Shown: positions 1-5,877 of the stretch, piece after piece
How the letters are laid out: the number at the start of each line of letters is the position of its first letter
Numbering within the stretch: position 1 is the first letter of the stretch
Source of the DNA: Clostridiaceae bacterium
GTDB lineage: Bacteria > Bacillota > Clostridia > Saccharofermentanales > UBA5734
Length of the DNA: 6,365 nucleotides
Assembly (NCBI GenBank): GCA_012729935.1
Contig: JAAYBY010000064.1
Location: 1 to 6,365 of the forward strand
Direction: 5' to 3'
Made by a program: the position numbers and the translations under genes
The notes under the pieces: model-generated
What the model was told of the DNA's origin: nothing
Database searches by the model: none
The model's input: only the letters and a program-made list of their open reading frames with translations

Positions 1-191
1 CCCATATTGAGAAGTTTCAAGCGTAATTCACGCGGTGAACGCTCACTGCTGTTTGTTAAAAACAAGAACCGCTTATTCTCCTTCTGTAAAAACTCGACAA
101 ATGATTTAACCCCCGGCAAAATCTGCTTACCATGGTAGATAACACCGTCCATGTCGCAGATAAATCCGATCTTGTTACGTATGATGTCCAT
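1..191 (-). CDS. NagD-like HAD-superfamily hydrolase (subfamily IIA), N-terminal part, cut by window edge
   Basis: Reading leftwards from the ATG at 191, 63 codons run to the edge without a stop. Residues 13-16 are DMDG, the HAD motif I, with the nucleophile Asp13 and the acid/base Asp15. They are followed by VIYHG and a PG pair (26-27). Residues 46-49 are TNSS, the HAD motif II in the form usual for NagD/AraL/p-nitrophenylphosphatase-type HAD-IIA enzymes, then a helix starting SPRELR. These proteins are cytosolic Mg-dependent phosphatases acting on sugar phosphates, nucleotides or other small phosphoesters; the substrate cannot be predicted here. The cap domain and motifs III/IV lie outside the window. 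The start is supported by a purine-rich GGGAAAGAG immediately upstream and by the promoter at 255-283. It is transcribed divergently from the HD-domain gene. Family assignment is firm, function open. Confidence 0.9.
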   Translation of the reverse strand, partial: MDIIRNKIGFICDMDGVIYHGKQILPGVKSFVEFLQKENKRFLFLTNSSERSPRELRLKLLNM

Positions 192-216
192 CTCTTTCCC
201 TTTCGTTCTTTGATTG

Positions 217-235
217 AACAGATGAAAAATCTGTT
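217..235 (-). promoter_or_regulatory. Perfect inverted repeat in the HAD gene leader
   Basis: AACAGAT and ATCTGTT form a perfect 7-bp stem around a 5-nt loop. It lies between the predicted transcription start (about 248) and the ribosome binding site. It has no U-tract of terminator type. It may be a repressor operator placed just downstream of the promoter, or an RNA hairpin affecting stability or initiation of the mRNA. The role is inference; the repeat itself is seen directly. Confidence 0.45.
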
Positions 236-254
236 ATTTGTTGAGCTAATAAAA

Positions 255-283
255 AGTATAGTCTGGCACAGGTATACTGTCAA
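255..283 (-). promoter_or_regulatory. Sigma-A-type promoter of the HAD hydrolase gene
   Basis: On the minus strand, a perfect -35 TTGACA (278-283) is separated by exactly 17 bp from a -10 TATACT (255-260, five of six consensus bases). Transcription would start near 248, giving a leader of about 57 nt before the ATG at 191. That leader contains the hairpin at 217-235. Confidence 0.8.
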
Positions 284-346
284 CGTAAACCAGATTGCCC
301 CGAACCAGCCTCTGATTGAAAACGACCTTGACTTTTTCTGTTTTGT

Positions 347-375
347 TTGCCTGAACGGGAAAAGTGTCGTATCCT
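347..375 (+). promoter_or_regulatory. Weak candidate promoter for the HD-domain gene
   Basis: TTGCCT (347-352), 17 bp, then TATCCT (370-375); each hexamer matches four of six consensus bases. It would start transcription near 382, about 50 nt before the ATG at 433. A closer match to -35, TTGACT at 328-333, lacks a good -10 at the right distance. A promoter is expected here because the gene diverges from its left neighbour. Confidence 0.3.
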
Positions 376-432
376 GTTTTGTATGCAGACATTTGTGCTG
401 CTCATCTTTTTTAACGTTATTGGAGGATCTAT

Positions 433-1023
433 ATGAGTTGGATACCAAATCGAACTGAAGCACTGGCTTTGCTGCAGGCGTACAACCAGCAGGAAAGTCT
501 GGTTAAGCACGCACTGGCTGTTGAAGCTGTTATGCTGCATTTCGCGACGTTATTTGAAGCAGATAATATAGAAGAATGGGCTGTTGTCGGTCTATTGCAC
601 GATCTTGATTACGAAATGTATCCTGATCAGCACTGCCGGCAAACGGAGGCTATTTTAAAGGAGAAAGACATGGATCCAAAGCTGATCCGTGCGATTATCA
701 GCCACGGTTATGGCATGTGCACAGATGTCAAACCTGAGTCAGACATGGAAAAGGTTCTGTATACCATTGACGAGCTGACGGGACTGATTACAGCTGCGGC
801 TCTGATGAGACCATCCCGCAGTGTGCTGGATCTGTCACTCAAATCACTCAAGAAAAAATACAAGGCACCGTCTTTTGCTGCTGGTGTTGACCGCTCTATC
901 ATCGCGAACGGCGCGACTTTACTTGGATGGGAACTGGATCGTGTCCTCCAGGAAACAATCAACGGCATGCAGACTGCCGCTGCAGATCTGGGGCTTGACG
1001 GTTCATTGACTGACGAATCGTAA
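433..1023 (+). CDS. HD-domain metal-dependent hydrolase, 196 aa
   Basis: A soluble protein with the metal-binding pattern of the HD superfamily: His26, His56-Asp57 (within GLLHDLDYE), His91 (ISHGYG) and Asp113 (TIDELTG). HD proteins hydrolyse phosphomonoesters or phosphodiesters, often of nucleotides, using one or two metal ions. Proteins of about 190 residues built this way are common in Clostridia and are usually annotated only as HDIG-domain or HD-domain proteins, so I give no substrate. The start is firm: GGAGG at 422-426 lies 6 nt before the ATG. There is no signal peptide or membrane segment. The gene stands alone on the plus strand, divergent from the HAD hydrolase and convergent with the ABC transporter operon. 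The sequence ends in a short acidic tail (LTDES) and looks complete. Confidence 0.88.
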   Translation: MSWIPNRTEALALLQAYNQQESLVKHALAVEAVMLHFATLFEADNIEEWAVVGLLHDLDYEMYPDQHCRQTEAILKEKDMDPKLIRAIISHGYGMCTDVKPESDMEKVLYTIDELTGLITAAALMRPSRSVLDLSLKSLKKKYKAPSFAAGVDRSIIANGATLLGWELDRVLQETINGMQTAAADLGLDGSLTDES

Positions 1024-1067
1024 CGCTTCAGAAGTTACATCAGATAAAAATCGTTTTTTCATCAATC

Positions 1068-1100
1068 TGTAATATTCCTGCCACAACATTTCGTTATAAT
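1068..1100 (+). promoter_or_regulatory. Candidate plus-strand promoter with a partial WalR-like box
   Basis: TATAAT at 1095-1100 is a perfect -10 hexamer, but no TTGACA-like hexamer lies 16-18 bp upstream, which would fit an activator-dependent promoter. TGTAAT at 1068-1073 plus TGCCAC at 1079-1084 with a 5-bp gap recalls the WalR direct repeat (TGTWAH-N5-TGTWAH), although the second half is poor. It would sit at about -31, the usual place for activation. No coding sequence follows. Confidence 0.3.
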
Positions 1101-1210
1101 GAAGGCAGATAGAAGATAGTCCGAACACAACGTACAGCACTCAGTGGCAGGCGTCCACGCTAAAAACGCCCGTATGTCGCAGTTTCTTTCTTTGACGTTT
1201 CAGATCCGCC

Positions 1211-1228
1211 ATCCGGTCATCGCCGGAT
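1211..1228 (+). repeat. Small inverted repeat in the gene-free stretch
   Basis: ATCCGG and CCGGAT form a perfect 6-bp stem with a 6-nt loop. It precedes the orphan AAAGGAG at 1238-1244 by 9 bp, so in RNA it would be a hairpin just upstream of a Shine-Dalgarno-like sequence. Function unknown. Confidence 0.35.
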
Positions 1229-1405
1229 ATCGAATTGAAAGGAGTTCAAGTCAGACCTGATTGACAGTCGATATTGAACAGATAACAATTGAATACAGTT
1301 TTCTTTTCAAGTTTATGCCGCAAACATAAATAAAAGCTGTGTTGATCGATTCGGATATCTTATCCAGATAGTGTGTAGAAGCGCTGATTCAGAAACAGAA
1401 GACTG

Positions 1406-1440
1406 GCTGCCCGGTGATGACCGGGCAGCTCTTTTATTTT
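1406..1440. terminator. Strong intrinsic terminator between convergent units
   Basis: GCTGCCCGG and CCGGGCAGC pair perfectly over 9 bp (1406-1414 with 1421-1429); a further T-A pair (1415/1420) leaves a 4-nt loop. On the plus strand the stem is followed by TCTTTTATTTT, so it should stop plus-strand transcripts (the HD gene or the possible small RNA). On the minus strand the tail is less T-rich but still pyrimidine-rich, and the stem lies 37 bp beyond the ATPase stop, so it may also end the ABC operon. Confidence 0.85.
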
Positions 1441-1466
1441 GCGGGCAAACAGCTGTCTTTTTGTGT

Positions 1467-2063
1467 TTATAACTGTGTAAATATCTGAAGCGGTGGACCA
1501 TCAGCACGCCAAATCGAATGTCCCAGCCTGGTCAGATCATCACGATCATGTGTGATCAGAAGAACAGGTTTAGACTGGCTTGCCGCCTGAATCCATGGGT
1601 ATAGATGTTCGCGCAGCGGTTCATCCATCCCTTGGAACGGCTCATCCAGCAACAGCAGATCACTTTCGAAAGCAAGTGCTCTTGCCAGTGCCACACGACG
1701 TTTCATACCGCCGCTTAACTGACCGGGATAACGATCGTGCTGCGGTCCCAACTGCATCCGATTGAGCCAGATCATAGTCGCTTCTGCATCATGAAGGATC
1801 AGGTTCAGGTTATCAAAAACAGTCATCCAGGGCAAAAGCCTGTTTTCCTGAAAGACGATGCTGACCCGTTTATTCTCCAATCCGGTTATTGCCCCGGCGG
1901 CAATTGGGATGAGCCCTGCCAAAGTGTGCATTAGCGTCGTTTTACCACAACCGGATGGACCTGATAAGGCTACAACACCTCGGGATGGAAGAGTTAATGA
2001 CAGATCACGCAGAATCCAGCGGTTATCAAGAATAACGCCTAGTCTGTCCAGCTCAATGCTCAT
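1467..2063 (-). CDS. ABC importer ATP-binding protein, TauB/SsuB-like, 198 aa
   Basis: Cytoplasmic ATPase that powers the importer encoded just upstream. Counting from MSIELD, all the nucleotide-binding elements are present: Walker A GPSGCGKTT (35-43), Q-loop VFQENRLLPW (Gln72), signature LSGGM (116-120), Walker B LLLLDE (136-141) and the switch His172 in LITHD. At 198 residues it is shorter than typical SsuB/TauB proteins (about 240-260), ending about 25 residues after the switch His, so it is little more than the core domain. I choose the ATG at 2063: AGGTGA lies 6 nt before it, while the in-frame TTG two codons upstream directly abuts that site. The permease stop ends 2 nt before this ATG, so translation is probably coupled. 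It is the last gene of the operon. Confidence 0.93.
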   Translation of the reverse strand: MSIELDRLGVILDNRWILRDLSLTLPSRGVVALSGPSGCGKTTLMHTLAGLIPIAAGAITGLENKRVSIVFQENRLLPWMTVFDNLNLILHDAEATMIWLNRMQLGPQHDRYPGQLSGGMKRRVALARALAFESDLLLLDEPFQGMDEPLREHLYPWIQAASQSKPVLLITHDRDDLTRLGHSIWRADGPPLQIFTQL

Positions 2064-2065
2064 GT

Positions 2066-2911
2066 TCAATCACCTGTCTTCCCATGAGTCATCCACTGCA
2101 TCCTGAAATAACGCTCCGTCCATCTGAAAAGGATTTGAAGCAACCGTTCCAGTAATATACTTAACACGATGACAACCGCTGTGTAAGCCAGCAGCTCAGC
2201 AGTCTCGAGGTAAATTTTTGAATCATACAAACGGCCTCCCAAGGAAAACGACGGTCTGCTGAGCACCTCAGCAGCGATACCCGCTTTCCAACCGAGTCCC
2301 AGACTGGTGGTGGCTGCAACAGTAAAAAAGGGTGCTATCGATGGCAGATAAACAGCGCGGATCAATTCACGCTTCCGCAAACGAAATACTTTTGCCATTT
2401 CCAGTAACTGGCTGTCCGTTTTCCGAATACCCTCTGAAACATTCCCCCAGACGATCGGCAAAACCATGAGAAAAACAATAAAGACAACAACGCGGTCATG
2501 CGTCATCCAGACGAGGGCGAGAATAATAAACGAAGCGATGGGCGTTGCCCGTATCGTACTGATCAGCGGATGAAAGAAGCGGTCAAGCCATGTTATACGC
2601 ACCGTCAAAACAGCCAGCAATGATCCAATGATAATTCCCAAAATGAACCCTGCCTGAATTCGCAAGATGGAATACGCTGTCGTCAACCAGAATTCAAGCT
2701 GAACAGCCTCCCTAAACAATGTACGGATAACCTGTAACGGCGAGGCAAGCAACAAGTCTTTCCCTACAACCCAATATGCACACTGCCAGATGAAAATCCA
2801 AACAATCAGTATTGGAATCCAGGATAGACTTCCGGGCAAACAGGTCGGTTTCCGCTGCGGAAGCACAACCTGTTTGTTTTCTGTCTTATTCCTTTGATTC
2901 CAGCCGACCAT
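2066..2911 (-). CDS. ABC importer permease, nitrate/sulfonate/taurine (TauC/SsuC-like) class, 281 aa
   Basis: Integral membrane subunit that would form the homodimeric channel of the importer. Hydrophobic segments are visible at about 31-49, 84-104, 122-136, 140-156, 193-208 and 242-258, fitting the usual six-helix BPD_transp_1 fold. The cytoplasmic coupling loop (EAA-type) is at about 171-195: EMAKVFRLRKRELIRAVYLP, with the conserved pattern of a small residue at 173, a basic stretch and the LP/P end. The next loop, GLGWKAGIAAEVL (205-217), is typical of the TauC/SsuC family. The first 30 residues are polar and presumably cytosolic. The ATG at 2911 is backed by AAGGAG 7 nt upstream. The gap to the binding-protein stop is 37 bp, with no terminator, and the ATPase start follows 2 nt after its own stop. 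Confidence 0.93.
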   Translation of the reverse strand: MVGWNQRNKTENKQVVLPQRKPTCLPGSLSWIPILIVWIFIWQCAYWVVGKDLLLASPLQVIRTLFREAVQLEFWLTTAYSILRIQAGFILGIIIGSLLAVLTVRITWLDRFFHPLISTIRATPIASFIILALVWMTHDRVVVFIVFLMVLPIVWGNVSEGIRKTDSQLLEMAKVFRLRKRELIRAVYLPSIAPFFTVAATTSLGLGWKAGIAAEVLSRPSFSLGGRLYDSKIYLETAELLAYTAVVIVLSILLERLLQILFRWTERYFRMQWMTHGKTGD

Positions 2912-2948
2912 CCGTCTTCTCCTTGAATACGCCTATGTAAGCATTATA

Positions 2949-3956
2949 TCAGGGAATATAATAGAAATCCTGATCCGGGATCGATCCGCCAACTGATTTC
3001 GGGTTAGCTTGATGAAGAATTGCAAACAGAGGTTCAAGCACACCGACCATTTCCTGGCCGTGAATCAACACGATATTACAATTTGGAATGGCCTTGGCAG
3101 CGAGGTTCGCATCAGCGATGATCTCATGTTCAGCGACCCATTCACCTGCCTGCTCAGGATTATTATTAACAACATCAACAGACTGTTTGTATTCTTCAAG
3201 GAATGTTTTTACAGCCTGCGGACGTGAAGCGGCAAACTGACTCGTGACAATCATCCCGCCCATCGCCAGTTCACTATCATTTGAGCCCTGATGGACGGAC
3301 TGCCAGACTTTGGTCAGATCCAGAGCCTGTCGCATGTCAGGATTTTTACTGAGAACGGTCGTTACAAAAGGTTCCGGCAACAGAACAAGATCTGCTTCTC
3401 CTGCAACAGCACGTGTCGCCAGCTCAGCATGTTCTGTTAAATAGGTTACGGTTACCTGATCTGCTAAACCGGTCTTAGCCAGCAGTTCGTTGAGTGCGTA
3501 TTCCGGAACTGCACCTTGTCCTGTTGCCAACAGCTCACGTCCTGCTAAATCTTCAAACGTCTGAACCGTATCACCCTTTTCCAGGACATACAGCACACCA
3601 AGCGTATTCACTGCCAGCATTTGTACTTCTTTTTGTGTCTTCTGGTAGAGCACTGCCGCCAGATTGGTCGGCACCGCAGCTATATCCACCTGTCCGCTGC
3701 TGATTTGTGCAACAATATCATCCGGCGTTGCTGTTAATGTAAATGAATAATTCTGCTTCGTTGTTCCCGCTTCCTGGTCGTTCATCAACTTAACCAGGCC
3801 AATTCCGGTTGGGCCTTTTAACGCAGCTATTCGAATCGGCTCACTGTTGTCTTCTATGCTGGTTTCAGCGGGTGTACACCCCGATAATACGAGTAAAAAT
3901 GTGAGTATAGCGATCGTTACAACACGCAGAGACTGCCATTTCTTTAACTGAATCAT
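2949..3956 (-). CDS. ABC importer substrate-binding lipoprotein, TauA/NMT1-like, 335 aa
   Basis: Extracellular, membrane-anchored receptor of the importer. From the ATG at 3956 the protein has a classic lipoprotein signal: a basic N-terminus (LKKWQSLR), a hydrophobic core, then lipobox LSGC with the lipidated Cys at 27. The mature part fits the periplasmic-binding type II fold of the nitrate/sulfonate/taurine cluster: IRIAALKGPTGIGLVKLM at the first strand, ISSGQVDIAAVPTNLAAVL, and FEDLAGREL before the hinge. The open frame extends to a GTG at 4013, but that codon has no ribosome binding site and coincides with the predicted transcription start (about 4012), and it would put 19 polar residues before the signal peptide. 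The ATG at 3956 has GCAGG 5 nt upstream. No riboswitch was seen in the short leader, so the ligand stays unknown. Confidence 0.9.
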   Translation of the reverse strand: MIQLKKWQSLRVVTIAILTFLLVLSGCTPAETSIEDNSEPIRIAALKGPTGIGLVKLMNDQEAGTTKQNYSFTLTATPDDIVAQISSGQVDIAAVPTNLAAVLYQKTQKEVQMLAVNTLGVLYVLEKGDTVQTFEDLAGRELLATGQGAVPEYALNELLAKTGLADQVTVTYLTEHAELATRAVAGEADLVLLPEPFVTTVLSKNPDMRQALDLTKVWQSVHQGSNDSELAMGGMIVTSQFAASRPQAVKTFLEEYKQSVDVVNNNPEQAGEWVAEHEIIADANLAAKAIPNCNIVLIHGQEMVGVLEPLFAILHQANPKSVGGSIPDQDFYYIP

Positions 3957-4018
3957 ATAAACCTGCTTTCCGTAGTCACCATTAACCGACTGCTGGTATT
4001 GTGTATTATTCACATAAT

Positions 4019-4047
4019 AACATATTCCATTTTGGCTATATTGTCAA
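4019..4047 (-). promoter_or_regulatory. Sigma-A-type promoter of the ABC importer operon
   Basis: On the minus strand, perfect TTGACA (4042-4047), 17 bp, then TATGTT (4019-4024, four of six). Predicted start is near 4012, giving a leader of about 56 nt before the ATG at 3956. It sits in the short gap downstream of the dinB stop (4063), so the importer has its own promoter and need not depend on read-through from dinB. Confidence 0.65.
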
Positions 4048-4063
4048 TGATGATATTGAATAT
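4038..4063. promoter_or_regulatory. Imperfect palindrome over the -35 of the importer promoter
   Basis: TCAAT (4044-4048) and ATTGA (4055-4059) are perfect inverted halves around a 6-bp centre, extended by ATAT (4038-4041) and ATAT (4060-4063) with a 2-nt slip. The element covers the -35 hexamer, as expected for a repressor operator. It is AT-rich and short enough to arise by chance, so this is tentative. Confidence 0.3.
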
Positions 4064-5325
4064 TACGGACGCATAAACGAAACAGGATGTATCACATGAT
4101 CCTCTTTTGGATTGAAGCCAGAAAGGCCGGGATCTTTCAGCATCAGAGCCCGCTGGACGCTGAAGTGACCGAAACGGCGCCGGATTGTATCGATCGTCTG
4201 CTCCAGCTCCTTCCATCGCACATAATCATCTGCTTTTTCAAACAGTGTCAGCTGTTCCAGACGATCGGCCGTTACCAAATCGCACCCGCGCACACCAAGG
4301 CTGCGGATTGGGCTGTTCCAGTTCCAATGCTCACAAAACAGCTGCATGGCCTGGCGTGACAGATCACGTGCCAGATCAGTCGTTTGAGTCATGCTCCGCT
4401 GCCTCTCAATGGTAATCAGATGGGTGTCACGGATGCTGATTTGCACGGTCCTGCAGCGGAGCCCCTGTTCTCTGAGACGTGCCGCGACGCTCTCTGAAAG
4501 AACCGTTATAATCAAATGCACCTCTTCCTCTGTTTTGAGATCGCGCGGTGTCGTTGTACTATTGCCGATCGACTTTATCAGATCGCGAACAGACGATTGT
4601 CGAACAGGTGACGTATCGAGACCTCTTGCGTACAACCACAGCGTTTCGCCCCATTGTCCCAGCAATCGGCGTGCGTCAACAAGCGATAGCTGCGCGAGTC
4701 CTCCGATCGTTTGAATACCAACCCTGTTTAATTTCCTCCGTGTCGAAGGGCCTACGTAGAGCAGCATTTGGACAGGAAGAGGCCAGACAGTTTTCTGATA
4801 GTTGTCACGTGTCAGAACAGTTGTTGCATCTGGCTTTTTCAAATCGCTTCCCAGCTTGGCAAAAATCTTATTAAAACTGACGCCGACAGAACACGTCAAT
4901 CCCAATTCCTCCAGCGTTCGCTGGCGAATCTGATCTGCAAGTTTCCGACCGTCGCCCAGAAGCTTTGCGCTTCCGGTTACATCGATCCAGGCTTCATCCA
5001 ATCCAAAGGGTTCGACCTGATCAGAATAGTCGGAAAAAATAACACGCGCACGGTGGGCGAAACGAATATACTTCCGATAGTCAGCCGTCAAGACTACCAG
5101 CTCAGGACATTTGTTTTGTGCCTGCCAGATTGCTTCTCCTGTCTTGATTCCAAAGCGTTTTGCCTGCTCATTTTTAGCCAGAATAATGCCATGCCGATTT
5201 TCTGCGTCGCCACACACAGCAACTGGTTTTTGCCGCAGTTCAGGGTGATACAGACACTCAACGCTGGCATAAAAGCCGTTCAAATCGGCATGCAAAATAA
5301 TCCTGGAACGATCTTTTTCTTCCAT
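4063..5325 (-). CDS. dinB: Y-family DNA polymerase IV (DinB), 420 aa
   Basis: Error-prone translesion DNA polymerase. The palm carries the metal ligands Asp14 (LHADLNGFYASVE) and Asp110-Glu111 (FGLDEAWIDVTG). By alignment with the E. coli DinB motif, Tyr19 takes the steric-gate place that is Phe13 there. SVGVSFNKIFAKLGSDLKKP (146-165) is the conserved palm block; the thumb has a helix-hairpin-helix-like stretch at about 189-213 (YVGPSTRRKLNRVGI), followed by the little finger to about 350. A sliding-clamp-binding motif QLTLF is at 358-362, followed by about 58 more residues including RRFGHFSVQRALML, a tail I recall from clostridial DinB proteins. Nothing appears truncated. The ATG at 5325 has GAGGCAGG (5334-5341) 8 nt upstream. 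It follows a small gene under LexA-like boxes by 117 bp with no clear terminator, so it is probably SOS-induced by read-through. Confidence 0.95.
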   Translation of the reverse strand: MEEKDRSRIILHADLNGFYASVECLYHPELRQKPVAVCGDAENRHGIILAKNEQAKRFGIKTGEAIWQAQNKCPELVVLTADYRKYIRFAHRARVIFSDYSDQVEPFGLDEAWIDVTGSAKLLGDGRKLADQIRQRTLEELGLTCSVGVSFNKIFAKLGSDLKKPDATTVLTRDNYQKTVWPLPVQMLLYVGPSTRRKLNRVGIQTIGGLAQLSLVDARRLLGQWGETLWLYARGLDTSPVRQSSVRDLIKSIGNSTTTPRDLKTEEEVHLIITVLSESVAARLREQGLRCRTVQISIRDTHLITIERQRSMTQTTDLARDLSRQAMQLFCEHWNWNSPIRSLGVRGCDLVTADRLEQLTLFEKADDYVRWKELEQTIDTIRRRFGHFSVQRALMLKDPGLSGFNPKEDHVIHPVSFMRP

Positions 5326-5442
5326 GGCTTTATCCTGCCTCTTATATTTTAAACATCTAAACGAATATCAGAATAAGTTTTTTCAAAGGAACCATTCAGT
5401 TACCGCCGGTCCTCAACAGTACGTCTCGGTGGGAGTTCTGAA
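5326..5442 (-). other. Spacer between the small membrane-protein gene and dinB
   Basis: It holds the dinB ribosome binding site but no convincing terminator: a GGACC/GGTTCC pairing with a long loop is followed by few T residues. No CGAAC-N4-GTTYG box is present. A TAAAAT hexamer lies about 20 bp before the dinB start codon without a good -35, so an internal promoter is possible but weak. The simplest reading is co-transcription of both genes from the promoter at 5842-5870. Confidence 0.5.
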
Positions 5443-5790
5443 TCAGGCACAATCGTGCCGACATTCCTGAAGTACTCTCTGCTGATCATTCCCGGAGCTT
5501 ACCGCCAGCCGCGGCAGTTGATAAAACAGAACGGTTTGTGTTTCATGTATGGGAGCGGATTGGTGTATTGAATAAAAGTGGATACCGCGATCACGGTCTT
5601 CCCTTTTTTCCAACCGGGCGGCGACCGCCTGAACGGCTGATTCGCCGGAATACCGATCCACCTGCAGGTCTGCGCTTCTCAGCAAACGTTCAGTTGTGGC
5701 TTCCTCCCTGCGAAAACGACTGTATAGACGTGTCAGGATGATCGCCAAAGTCAATAAAGCAACCCAGAAAAGCAGATTGATTTCAGTCAT
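5443..5790 (-). CDS. Small single-pass membrane protein under LexA-like control, 115 aa, unrecognised
   Basis: I do not recognise this protein by family. Residues 4-20 (INLLFWVALLTLAIILT) are a clear transmembrane segment right at the N-terminus, followed by a basic stretch (RLYSRFRR, 21-28). By the positive-inside rule the C-terminal part would be cytosolic. Residues 29-68 are highly charged and helix-like (ERLLR, AVQAVAARLEKREDRDR). The end, about 85-115, has a mixed stretch QTVLFYQLPRLAV and two cysteines (110 and 114). There is no LysM domain, unlike B. subtilis YneA. The ATG has GGAAGGA (5801-5807) 10 nt upstream. It is the first gene after a promoter flanked by two LexA-like boxes and precedes dinB. 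By context it may be a DNA-damage-induced division inhibitor or checkpoint protein analogous to YneA/SosA, but that is inference only. Confidence 0.75.
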   Translation of the reverse strand: MTEINLLFWVALLTLAIILTRLYSRFRREEATTERLLRSADLQVDRYSGESAVQAVAARLEKREDRDRGIHFYSIHQSAPIHETQTVLFYQLPRLAVSSGNDQQRVLQECRHDCA

Positions 5791-5821
5791 AACGCACCGT
5801 TCCTTCCGTGAGACACATGCT

Positions 5822-5835
5822 CAAACATTTGTTCG
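5822..5835 (-). promoter_or_regulatory. LexA (DinR)-like operator at the transcription start
   Basis: On the minus strand, CGAACAAATGTTTG matches the Bacillus-type consensus CGAACRNRYGTTYC at 13 of 14 positions, the last base being the exception. It lies 6 bp downstream of the -10 and covers the predicted transcription start (about 5835), where bound LexA would block initiation. Confidence 0.8.
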
Positions 5836-5841
5836 TTTTCA

Positions 5842-5870
5842 ATAATATCAAGATCTTTGCCGTTTGTCAA
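5842..5870 (-). promoter_or_regulatory. Strong sigma-A-type promoter of the membrane protein-dinB unit
   Basis: On the minus strand, perfect TTGACA (5865-5870), 17 bp, then TATTAT (5842-5847, five of six). Predicted start near 5835 and a leader of about 45 nt. A promoter this close to consensus would be strongly expressed unless repressed, which fits the flanking LexA-like boxes. Confidence 0.85.
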
Positions 5871-5877
5871 GATAATT

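Larger units (their letters stand above)
1024..1466. other. 443-bp stretch without a recognisable gene
   Basis: No open frame here has both a ribosome binding site and a plausible start. The longest ATG frame on the plus strand starts within 1174-1180 and is only about 28 codons, with no Shine-Dalgarno. The stretch holds a perfect TATAAT (1095-1100), a 6-bp hairpin (ATCCGG/CCGGAT, 1211-1228), an orphan AAAGGAG (1238-1244) with no usable start codon at normal spacing, a TTGACA (1261-1266) with only a poor -10, and a strong terminator (1406-1440). It could be the long 3' untranslated region of the HD gene, a small RNA of about 330 nt, or the leader of a gene whose body has been lost. Confidence 0.6.

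Noticed and set aside
56..540. Long minus-strand open frames over 56-540 and a plus-strand frame at 132-458
   Set aside because: They overlap the HAD coding start, the divergent promoters and the well-supported HD gene, and their products show no family motifs.
1040..1070. AT-rich hairpin (CAGAT/ATCTG with an A-run and T-run inside) after the HD gene as its terminator
   Set aside because: The stem is nearly all A-T with mismatches and the T-run is inside the structure rather than after it. The strong terminator at 1406-1440 is a better candidate.
1174..1260. Plus-strand ATG frame of about 28 codons in the gene-free stretch
   Set aside because: No Shine-Dalgarno sequence precedes it and the composition is not gene-like; AAAGGAG lies inside it, near its end.
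213..1283. Direct repeat ATTGAACAGAT at 213-223 and 1273-1283
   Set aside because: Several 11-base repeats are expected by chance in 6 kb, and the surroundings differ.
1261..1290. TTGACA followed by AACAAT-like sequence as a second plus promoter in the gene-free stretch
   Set aside because: The -10 is poor (four of six at best) and nothing but the terminator lies downstream.
4814..4827. AGAACAGTTGTTGC, resembling the GAAC-N4-GTT core of a LexA box
   Set aside because: It lies inside the dinB coding sequence in a conserved protein region, deviates at both ends from the consensus, and is not near any promoter.
4768..5352. 194-codon plus-strand frame opposite dinB
   Set aside because: It is the antisense of conserved DinB sequence, lacks a ribosome binding site and has no recognisable domain.
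5787..5828. Thirteen-codon upstream frame (ATG at 5828) whose TGA overlaps the ATG of the small membrane-protein gene
   Set aside because: Its start is only about 7 nt from the predicted transcription start and has no ribosome binding site, and the ATG is part of the LexA-like box. Probably chance.
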